Shown here: positions 1-7,300 of the stretch, piece by piece
How positions within the stretch are numbered: the stretch's first letter is position 1
Layout: the number at the start of each line of letters is the position of its first letter
Assembly: GCF_018881965.1 (NCBI RefSeq)
Contig: NZ_JACVPI010000001.1
Span: forward strand, 254,018-318,017
Length of the DNA stretch: 64,000 nucleotides
DNA from: Polynucleobacter sp. JS-Polo-80-F4
GTDB lineage: Bacteria; Pseudomonadota; Gammaproteobacteria; Burkholderiales; Burkholderiaceae
Direction of reading: 5' to 3'
The notes under the pieces: generated by a model
Told to the model about the DNA's origin: nothing
Seen by the model: the letters and a program-made list of their open reading frames with translations, nothing else
Database searches by the model: none
Position numbers and translations under genes: made by a program

Positions 1-137
1 AATTGATCTACCCTAGTAATCGCCAGCAAGAAAACCTGCGATTCTTCCTAATGTAAACATCCTAATCAAGAAGTGCAGCTCTCTAACTAAAAGCTGAATA
101 AACATGTCTTCCAAGAATAAAATTATAGAAAAGATTA

Positions 138-1109
138 TTAATTAGATGTAATAGCCGCCGTCTTAACGATCACTTCATTCTTTTTAAGCTCAACAGTCAT
201 AAAGTTTTTAAACTGCCCAGGCGTCCCCCCCAAGATTACCGAACCCTCCGTAGAAAAAACCTCAATAATCTCTTTATTCGTTAATCCATTATTCACGACC
301 TGATTCAGTTTTTGAACAATCTTTTGATTTGTACCGGCAGGAGCAAGAAGGCCATACCAAGTACCCGCCTCTACCCCACTCAAACCAGCTTGCGCAAGAG
401 TTGGAACATCTGGCAGTAGTGCCGATCTATTTTTTGAGCTTACTGCTAAGGCTCTTAATTTTCCCGATTTAATAAGCGGGGTAGAAGTACTAACAGTATC
501 AAATAAAACATCTATTTCTCCGCCAAGCAAAGCAGTTAATGCCGGATTAGTCCCCTTAAATGGGATATGCGTCATATCCATTTTGGTTGCCATTTTGAAT
601 GACTCTCCAGCAAGATGGGCGGCACTCCCATTACCAAAGGATCCATAATTGATTCTTCCTTTTGCATCCACCCCAGCCCGTAGCAAATCAGCAACGGAAT
701 ATATTTTTGAATCTGCATTAACTACTAGCACTAAGGGTTGTGACGAAATTAATATCACTGGCTCAAAACCCTTTACCGGGTCATAAGGCAGATTGGGATA
801 GGTAAATGGGGATATCGTCAAAGGTCCAGCAGCGCTGAAAAGTAAAGTGTAGCCATCGGGTAATGCTTTAGAAACAAAATCCTGACCAATCGTACCGCCA
901 GCCCCCGCCTTATTCTCGACAAGAACGGACTGATTTAGGCCAGTGGAGATTAGTTTCGCAATTAATCTCGCAGTAATATCGGTCCCTCCGCCGGGAGCAT
1001 AGGGTACGATTAATTTAATTGGCCTGTTAGGATAGGGCTGAGCATATGTTGCGCCTATACCAAGAGCAATGAAAGCTACCAGAGCAATATATGTCTTAAA
1101 TTTATTCAT
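138..1109 (-). CDS. Bug/TctC-family periplasmic solute receptor
   Basis: Extracytoplasmic binding protein of the Bug (TctC) family, which captures carboxylates or related solutes in the periplasm. After a cleavable signal (NKFKTYIALVAFIALGIGATYA) comes the family start YPNRPIKLIVPYAPGGGTD, then the conserved LIAKL...VENKAGAGGTIG block. About 323 residues, the usual family length. The frame stays open to 1238, but the ATG at 1107-1109 places the signal peptide at the N-terminus; in-frame ATGs a few codons upstream (MRMRVAKM) are alternatives. No TctA/TctB membrane genes adjoin it, so it is an orphan receptor. It diverges from a DapA-type lyase, suggesting that it binds the substrate or product of that enzyme. 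The ligand cannot be read from the sequence. Confidence 0.9.
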   Translation of the reverse strand: MNKFKTYIALVAFIALGIGATYAQPYPNRPIKLIVPYAPGGGTDITARLIAKLISTGLNQSVLVENKAGAGGTIGQDFVSKALPDGYTLLFSAAGPLTISPFTYPNLPYDPVKGFEPVILISSQPLVLVVNADSKIYSVADLLRAGVDAKGRINYGSFGNGSAAHLAGESFKMATKMDMTHIPFKGTNPALTALLGGEIDVLFDTVSTSTPLIKSGKLRALAVSSKNRSALLPDVPTLAQAGLSGVEAGTWYGLLAPAGTNQKIVQKLNQVVNNGLTNKEIIEVFSTEGSVILGGTPGQFKNFMTVELKKNEVIVKTAAITSN

Positions 1110-1363
1110 CTTCGCAACTCTCATCCTCATTGGGAGGTTTATAAAGTTATGCCGACCAGAGGCGAACTTAAATATATTTAAGCATCGCTTTTCAGCAGTA
1201 TTTTTAAAGCAAACTGTATCCGCTAATCGCTCACACATCGGTCAAGATCAAATTTTATTAAATCTTAGTGAATGTAAATTAACTTTACTATAGAATTTGT
1301 GCAGAACACACCTAAACCAAGCAATATTAATCCGCCCTAACCTATAAATCTTAAAGGTCAATC

Positions 1364-2317
1364 ATGCCTGAAAATCAAAAATCCCTAGTGCTTCGAGGTT
1401 TATATCCTGCAACGATTACACCTTTTAAGGATGATCTCAGCATTGACTATGATGCCCTGGCCCGACACCTTAAAGAAACTGCTCACACAGAGGGCGTTAA
1501 AGGACTTGCCGTAAATGCTGGCCTTGCTGAAATTCTGCAACTTTCTGATGATGAAAAAAGAAAAGTGTTGCAATTAGCTCGTGAGATTTTGCTACCCGGA
1601 CAAATTTTAATTAGCGGAATAGAAGGAAGAGGTCCTTCTGCTGTCAAAGACGGTCTTCTTGCGAAAGAAGCTGGAGCTGATGCTCTCTTAGTACTCAATC
1701 CCTTTGATGCTCGTCCATATCGTAGGCTGGCTCAAAACCCAGCATCAGCATATCAATTCTATAAAATGCTCGATGAGCAAGTTGACTTGCCTATGATTGT
1801 GTTTCAATACCCAGATTCTTCTGGATGCGCTTACTCAATAGAGTCATTAGTCAAGATTTCCTCAATCAAAAATGTTGTAGCAGTGAAAGCAGCTTGCGGA
1901 ACTGTAACTCGCTATGTACAGATTTGGGAGGCCTTGCACGATAAAGTTACTGTTTTAGCTGCTCTGGATTCGCCTCCGCTTTTAGGAATGTTACTTCATG
2001 GTGTGCATGGAGCTCTAATTGGTATCAGCGTTATTCATACGCCAAAATGGGTTGAATTAATTGATGCCGCAATTAATGGCGATGCTGTGAAAGCGCAAAG
2101 TATTCACCGTGATTTTTGCATCCCAATTATGGATGGGGTCTTTGAAAACCAAGAGCCGAGTTCACCCACCAGTGAGGTTGCTTGCGTGAAGGAAGCTTTA
2201 GTTCAGCTCGGGCAAATCCCAAACTCCCTTGTTAGACCCCCGGCTGTGAACGTAACAGCAGATCACCAAGTACATGTAAAGCATGCATTAATTACATCTG
2301 GGCTAATAAAGGGCTAA
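1364..2317 (+). CDS. Dihydrodipicolinate synthase/N-acetylneuraminate lyase family protein
   Basis: A 317-residue TIM-barrel class I aldolase or dehydratase of the DapA/NanA superfamily. Visible family marks are the N-terminal LYPATITPFKDD, the YPDSSG loop carrying the catalytic Tyr, and the Schiff-base Lys in VVAVKAACG. The usual GTTGE phosphate/carboxylate loop reads NAGLAE, so it is unlikely to be a true DapA; a catabolic 2-keto acid aldolase or dehydratase is more likely. An AAAGGTC stretch precedes the ATG. It is divergent from the Bug receptor across about 250 bp and probably shares its regulation. Superfamily membership is certain; the substrate is unknown. Confidence 0.88.
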   Translation: MPENQKSLVLRGLYPATITPFKDDLSIDYDALARHLKETAHTEGVKGLAVNAGLAEILQLSDDEKRKVLQLAREILLPGQILISGIEGRGPSAVKDGLLAKEAGADALLVLNPFDARPYRRLAQNPASAYQFYKMLDEQVDLPMIVFQYPDSSGCAYSIESLVKISSIKNVVAVKAACGTVTRYVQIWEALHDKVTVLAALDSPPLLGMLLHGVHGALIGISVIHTPKWVELIDAAINGDAVKAQSIHRDFCIPIMDGVFENQEPSSPTSEVACVKEALVQLGQIPNSLVRPPAVNVTADHQVHVKHALITSGLIKG

Positions 2318-2553
2318 TCAGACTTCACTTATAGACTGGTTGATTTGGAAGAAATCCAGGCAAGTAACATTTAAGCTTATCGACGAGTGGATTATTGCTT
2401 TAATCGCGAAAGAGCTTTGTTTAGTCATGCGACCCAATAAATAGGTGTGGTCCCGTTGAGATCTACATTAACGGGAACCAAGTCAATCAATCAGCAGTTT
2501 AAGCCACACCCGTTTCCGGGTAGGTTTTAACTACTGTCGACCACACTTCTTAA

Positions 2554-2600
2554 GTCTTTTAATCCGTTAGTCGCGAGTTCAAATCTCGCCCGACCCACCA
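2554..2600 (+). pseudogene. 3' fragment of tRNA-Lys(UUU), probable att remnant
   Basis: The sequence runs from the anticodon loop (CTTTTAATCCG, anticodon TTT) through a variable loop, a perfect T arm (GCGAG-TTCAAAT-CTCGC) and an acceptor strand CCGACCC-A-CCA. This matches the 3' half of bacterial tRNA-Lys. The upstream bases do not form a D arm or a matching 5' half with normal spacing, so no complete tRNA is encoded. Elements that integrate into the 3' end of a tRNA leave such a copy at one end. The intact gene is not in this window. Confidence 0.65.
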
Positions 2601-2609
2601 GTTATACAA

Positions 2610-2635
2610 AAGCCACCTTCGGGTGGCTTTTTCTT
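2610..2635 (+). terminator. Hairpin terminator after the tRNA-Lys fragment
   Basis: AGCCACC-TTCG-GGTGGCT followed by a T-rich tract: a perfect seven-base stem with a TTCG tetraloop. It has the placing of a tRNA terminator. Near-identical hairpins recur at 4206, 10054 and elsewhere in the window. Confidence 0.75.
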
Positions 2636-2713
2636 TGGAATCTAGATGCTTAGATTACGGAAGCTAATTTAGGGTAACGTATACCTAATATTGCTTAATT
2701 TGGAGATGCAATA

Positions 2714-3181
2714 GTGCCATTCAATAAATTACTGAGCATTGCCTTGCTCACGCTCTTAGTTGGCTGTCAGGGAATGGGGTATGAAGGTGCCGCCCCCGTC
2801 AACCCCGGTGGAGATGTGACGCTTATCTTTAATCGCACAAGCACGGTTTGGTTTGGGCTTGTGAAAAGTGCTCAAGTTTATGTGGATGGCCTTAAAGTCT
2901 GCGTCATCCCCAATGCAGGTAATTGCACCGTGAATATACCTTCCGGAAAACATATTCTTAAGGTAGATAGCACAATGTCTGGCTCTTTTGGTTCGTTTTC
3001 TCAAAACTATGACTTTTCAAGTCGCAGCACATATCGATTTGTTATTACGCCCAATAGATCTGAAATGGTTGCTGACGCCGATAATCCTATTGCCTTCATC
3101 ACCTCGCCCGCATACTATGAGCTCAATAAAACCGCGACTAGTAGCGATAACGGTGATTTCACCATGAGACCCACCAACTAG
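2714..3181 (+). CDS. Small predicted lipoprotein, unknown function
   Basis: 155-residue exported protein. The N-terminus is a lipoprotein signal (lipobox LVGC, Cys at residue 18). The mature part is predicted to be beta-rich, with two further Cys that could form a disulfide (KVCVIPNAGNCTVN) and a PSGKHILKV segment reminiscent of PEGA/DUF2846-type surface domains. The start is GTG at 2714, supported by GGAG eight bases upstream; no ATG would keep the lipoprotein signal. It stands alone between the tRNA-Lys fragment and the convergent infA. Lipoprotein status is clear; its role is unknown. Confidence 0.75.
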   Translation: MPFNKLLSIALLTLLVGCQGMGYEGAAPVNPGGDVTLIFNRTSTVWFGLVKSAQVYVDGLKVCVIPNAGNCTVNIPSGKHILKVDSTMSGSFGSFSQNYDFSSRSTYRFVITPNRSEMVADADNPIAFITSPAYYELNKTATSSDNGDFTMRPTN

Positions 3182-3228
3182 CGGATTTTGGCTTGGCGAA
3201 TCTATCAAGCCTAAACCAGCGCAAATGA

Positions 3229-3252
3229 AAAAACCACCCGAAGGTGGCTCTA
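3229..3252 (-). terminator. Terminator of infA
   Basis: Read on the minus strand, GAGCCACC-TTCG-GGTGG runs into six or more T residues. It lies about 90 bp beyond the infA stop. It may also act weakly on transcripts of the convergent lipoprotein gene. Confidence 0.7.
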
Positions 3253-3341
3253 ATGTTTCTTGCTTGCCTGAGTCGGCATCGCCCAGGACCTGTGATTCTT
3301 TGCAATTATTAATTTAACTTGCGGTTTTAAGCTTCAAGATA

Positions 3342-3602
3342 TCAATATCGTCTATGCGGCGCACTACCAAAAGATTGCTTCTTCTCAATATGTCTAAATG
3401 TGATTCGGCCTTTGCTTAAGTCATAGGGAGAGACCTCTAAAGAAACCTTATCTCCAGCCAATATACGGATGTGATTTTTTTTGACTCTTCCTGCTGTATA
3501 GGCAATAAGCTTATGGCCATTGTCTAAAGTTACCCGATAACGAGAATCCGGCAGAATTTCATCAACAAGACCGTCCATTTCAAGCAAGGCTTCTTTTGCC
3601 AT
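3342..3602 (-). CDS. infA: Translation initiation factor IF-1
   Basis: Single S1/OB-fold protein that binds the 30S A site and assists IF-2 and IF-3 in initiation. It carries the IF-1 landmarks: [11 protein letters not shown] at the start, [14 protein letters not shown], the [13 protein letters not shown] block, and [14 protein letters not shown]. At 86 residues it is a little longer than the standard 72, with a C-terminal tail ending in RRY. Burkholderiales often carry two infA copies, one in the ribosomal-protein operon; this isolated copy next to a cold-shock gene looks like the second. It may be expressed under cold or stress, which is inference from the neighbour. Confidence 0.95.
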   Translation of the reverse strand: MAKEALLEMDGLVDEILPDSRYRVTLDNGHKLIAYTAGRVKKNHIRILAGDKVSLEVSPYDLSKGRITFRHIEKKQSFGSAPHRRY

Positions 3603-3624
3603 TTAACATCCTTAATAAAAATAA

Positions 3625-3647
3625 AAAGCCCAGTCATGCTGGGCTTT
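3625..3647 (-). terminator. Terminator of the cold-shock gene
   Basis: On the minus strand AGCCCAG-CATGA-CTGGGCT is followed by a long T-rich run. It sits 40 bp past the csp stop and immediately before the infA start, so the two genes are probably transcribed separately. Confidence 0.8.
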
Positions 3648-3687
3648 GGACCAGGAAAATAATTTCCGCCTGGCATTTGCTGCTGAT

Positions 3688-3891
3688 TTAAACAGGTTGA
3701 ATATTGGATGCCAACTTGCCTTTAGGGCCAGTAGTAATATCAAAAGTAACCTTTTGACCTTCAGCTAATGACTTAAATCCGCTGCTATTAATTGCTGAAA
3801 AATGGGCAAATAAATCTTCGCCGCCGAGTTCAGGGGTAATAAAGCCGAAGCCTTTAGCGTCGTTAAACCATTTAACAGTTCCGTTTGCCAT
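3688..3891 (-). CDS. Cold-shock protein, CspA family
   Basis: 67-residue single cold-shock domain, an RNA chaperone that binds single-stranded RNA and DNA. The full family pattern is present: [16 protein letters not shown] (RNP1 KGFGFI) and DLFAHF (RNP2), ending in the usual [13 protein letters not shown]. The length is typical. A long untranslated stretch lies upstream (to about 4080), with a GGGGCAATGCCCC hairpin close to the start codon. This is the arrangement expected for a cold-responsive leader, though thermosensor function is not proven here. Confidence 0.96.
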   Translation of the reverse strand: MANGTVKWFNDAKGFGFITPELGGEDLFAHFSAINSSGFKSLAEGQKVTFDITTGPKGKLASNIQPV

Positions 3892-4324
3892 ATCTGACTA
3901 TTCCTTAAAAAAATATAAAAGGGGCAATGCCCCGAATGAGGCGAAAGTCAAGAATGGCGAGGGAGATGCTAAGAAGAACTATCGCAGAACTGCGGTATTA
4001 ATTACTAGTACAACAACACTATAAGCTTGAAAATCGCTAAATGTATTTTACTCTACTTTAGTCATAAAAGGTGACTTACTAACAAATCACCTCTATAACA
4101 GCCATAGTCACAGATAAAAGTGCTTTGGCAATAACGCCCCACTCTAGCCCAGAACTGTCGTTTTACACGAAATGGGAGCCTGCAGCCCTCCACCAGTTAT
4201 ACAAAAGTCACCCTCAGGCGACTCTTTTTCAATACTGAGGTTTGCCTGAGCTGGCATCAGCCCATTGGTCACACCCGAAGCTACGAAAAGATTGAAGATG
4301 GAGGGATGCGTATGGAGCGATTCA
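3892..4324. other. Intergenic region: csp leader and decayed tRNA-end repeat
   Basis: No gene is apparent in these 433 bp. The half nearest csp contains a short GGGGC-AAT-GCCCC hairpin (3921-3933) and AT-rich promoter-like sequence. The other half contains the diverged copy of the CCACCAGTTATACAAAAG-terminator sequence (4190-4230). The rest shows no structure that I can interpret. Confidence 0.6.
4190..4230 (+). repeat. Decayed copy of the tRNA-Lys end plus terminator
   Basis: CCACCAGTTATACAAAAG followed by a degenerate hairpin (AGTCACC-CTCA-GGCGACT, one mismatch in the stem) and a T tract. It matches 2596-2636 at nearly all positions and retains the CCA-end context and spacing, but the upstream tRNA arms are gone. 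It is most simply a duplicated, decaying att-site half about 1.6 kb from the tRNA-Lys fragment. Confidence 0.6.
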
Positions 4325-7300
4325 TTAAATCTCTTCTATTGGGACCGCTCCATCCATAAATTTTAAGAATACGAGGTTCCTTCCCGTCTGAAGAAAATGG
4401 GAGGAACCGCTGTAATCTGGAGACTTAACATCAATTCCGTTCCACATCGAATACCCATTCTGTTTTGGGTTAACAAAAAGAATAGATTCTCGCGAAGGAA
4501 ACGTCCACACGCCTCCTTTTCGACTGGCTTTATCGAACTTTAAGCGAGGCAATACCGATTCCCATTCTGCTGGAATGACAGTGTCTTTTAACCATGGAGC
4601 TCTGCATGACATCATGCATTTGCCGCTATCAAGATCCCATGAGTTCAGTGTCCCATTTTTTGAAGAGCTTAAAACCTTGCCATCAAGCAATAAAGTTACA
4701 TCGTGAATAGGTGACTTCTCATCCAAAAGAGTTGTCAGTAGTTCGCCGGTAAGACCATCCCAAATGCAAGCCGCACCATCACTTGAAAGAGATAAAACTT
4801 TGCCATCAGGGAGCATGCTGGCGCTAAGAACCATTTTTTTATGCCCAGCCATTTCAACTAGCGCGGCTCCAGTCATGCCATCCCAAAGTCGAATCGTGGA
4901 ATCCTCTGACCATGACAAAATTCTGCTGTCAGGAAGCACTGCAAATCCTTTAATCGAATCCTGATGACCTTCCAATGTTGCAACGAGCATTCCAGTGTGA
5001 GTATCCCAAAGCTTTAAAGCAAAGTCTTTGGACTTCGTAAATAAACCCGAAGCCGTAGAAACAACTCGATCTTTATTGATGATTCGGACTTCATCCATCG
5101 ACCCTGCTTTATGATCTCCGTTCATCATTGCGAGCTGTTGTCCATCATGGCAGCTCCAAATACGAATGGTGTTATCTCCCGACCAAGATAAAAAATTACC
5201 ATCCGGAAGAATATCAACCTGTGCCACATAGGATGTATGACCTTGCAGAAGAAGCAACTGCTCTGCAGTGCTTTCATCCCAAATGCGGATGGTGCCATCA
5301 ATAGACCATGACATCAATCGGCCATTGGGTAAAAGTCTGGCACCTCTTACATCTTTGGTGTGACCCGTAAAAGTTTGTATTAACTTGCCAGTTAAGCTAT
5401 CCCACATTCGTAGATTGCCATCTCCGGACCATGACAACAAATGGCCAGAAGGTAAATATTTGGCGCCCCAAATGTAATCGTGATGCCCTTCTATGAACAC
5501 TAAAGGGGTACCATTTTGTCCGTCCCAAAGCATTAAGGTGCCATCACGAGCCCATGACAACACACGGCCGTCTTCAAGCACTTTATGTCCCCCTATATTG
5601 GCTGAGTGGCCCATGACTGTGGTTGATGATTGACTCAATTCAATGTCCCAAAGACGCAAAGTCCGATCGTAAGACCACGACACAATACGACTTCGATCCA
5701 AAGAAGCAGCACCAAGAACGGATTCAGTATGGCCATCAAGCAAGCCTATTAATTGACCGGTGGTCGAATCCCAGAGTCGAAGAGGTCCATCGGTTGTCCA
5801 GGACAGCACTAAACCATCGGAAAGCAAGCGAGCATTTAAGGCAGCTCCTTTATGCCCCTTCATGATCTGAATCTGGTCGCCGTTTTCACCATTCCACAGA
5901 CGCAAAGTATTGTCGTCAGACCAAGTTAACAAGCGATTTCCTGCTAGCTCAAAGATACCATTTACCCAATCCGCATGCCCCTCTAATACAAACAAACAAT
6001 TCCCTGTTTGTACATTCCAAAGTCTAGCTGTCCCATCCCTAGACCACGAAATCATTCGGCCATCAGAAAGGAGTTGCACACCACTGACCGCTTTAGTATG
6101 ACCAAGCATGACCACAATCTCAATGCCTGTATTTAAATCCCAAACTCGAAGAGAACCATCCTCCGACCAAGACAACAAATGTCCATCCGCAAGAACTAAT
6201 ACACCTACAATGGATTTTGTATGCCCTGAGAAAACCATACTTTCAATCCCAGTCTTAGCATCCCATAGCCTCAATGTGCAATCTTTAGACCAAGACAAAA
6301 GCCGACCATCTGGAAGCACCTCAACACCAGTCACTGATTTTTGATGGCCAATCAGAATATTTTCCAACTCACCAGAGATACCATTCCAAATACGAAGTGT
6401 GGCATCTTCTGACCATGACAAAATTCGACCATCAGAAAGCTGTTGAGCGCCACTAATAGATTGCGTATGACCCGACAATACCTTCACCTCAACGTCGTGG
6501 AAATAACTCCATAGTCTCAACGTTTTATCATCAGACCAAGAGAGCACGCGATGATTGGGCATTGCAATTGCACCATTCAGCCGATCAGAATGTCCCTCTA
6601 AGATCGCTACCGGGCTGCCAGTCTTCAGATCCCAAATGCGAAGAGCATCATCGCGCTCATCACTAGAGCCAAAATCAGATAAGAATTCCTGCGATAGCGA
6701 GGAGCACCAAGATAAAAGCATGTCATCAGGCAATAACTCAATCCCATCAATGCCATCTAGATGTCCTTCCATGATGTAAAGCTGCTTACCAGTCTGAGAA
6801 TCCCAGATTCGCAAGGTACGATCAGCAGACCAGGAGAGAATGCGCCCATCAGATAGAGGCAAGACACCTCTAATTTGACCTGAATGCCCCGCCATTACAC
6901 CCAACATCGGGCTGGGATAAAAAGTGTTGGGTCGATTTCGATTACGTGCCCATGCCCAGTTACATGCTCCAGACTCTAGCCAGTCCTGAGCGGCAAGCGT
7001 GATAGCACTATTGTCAGCATGCTCATTCGCAAGCTGTAAAAGTATTTTATGAGCTGGCCAGATTGAATCTCCTCGAGCCAACAGATGATTTTGCGACAGA
7101 ATAATTTCACGCCAAGCCACAGTTGATAGAGATAGATCTTTCTGAGCGGCTGAAATATTTAAATAATCAGCCGCTAGATCACCAGACCTATTTGCAGCGC
7201 ACTTAGCCATACAAAAACCAAAACTTGTAAGAAGTTCAATAAGCTGATTCTGTTGCTTTGCTTTAGCTAGCTGCCACGGTTCTTCCATCAACCTTCTCAA

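Larger units (their letters stand above)
2318..2713. other. Gene-free stretch with nested inverted repeats and a tRNA-Lys remnant
   Basis: This 396-bp stretch has no credible gene. It contains nested inverted repeats: GGTGTGG at 2444-2450 pairs with CCACACC at 2504-2510, enclosing TCCCGTT at 2451-2457 pairing with AACGGGA at 2470-2476. These are followed by the 3' part of a tRNA-Lys gene (2554-2600) and its hairpin terminator. Such an arrangement fits one arm of an old integration site, though no integrase is present in the window. Confidence 0.5.

Noticed and set aside
1110..1238. N-terminal extension of the Bug receptor (43 extra residues).
   Set aside because: It would put the signal peptide in the middle of the protein. 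The ATG at 1109 gives a normal exported receptor.
2518..2600. A complete 83-base tRNA starting at GGGTAGG, whose bases nearly pair with the CCGACCC acceptor strand.
   Set aside because: No D arm and no anticodon stem of correct spacing form, and one acceptor pair is A-G. The 3' half alone matches tRNA-Lys.
5623..6779. Several plus-strand open frames across the WD40 region.
   Set aside because: They are mirror frames of the repetitive minus-strand gene and carry no recognisable protein features.
4610..6895. CRISPR-like or tandem DNA repeat array.
   Set aside because: The periodicity is due to WD40 coding units of about 41 codons with diverged DNA, not identical repeats with spacers.
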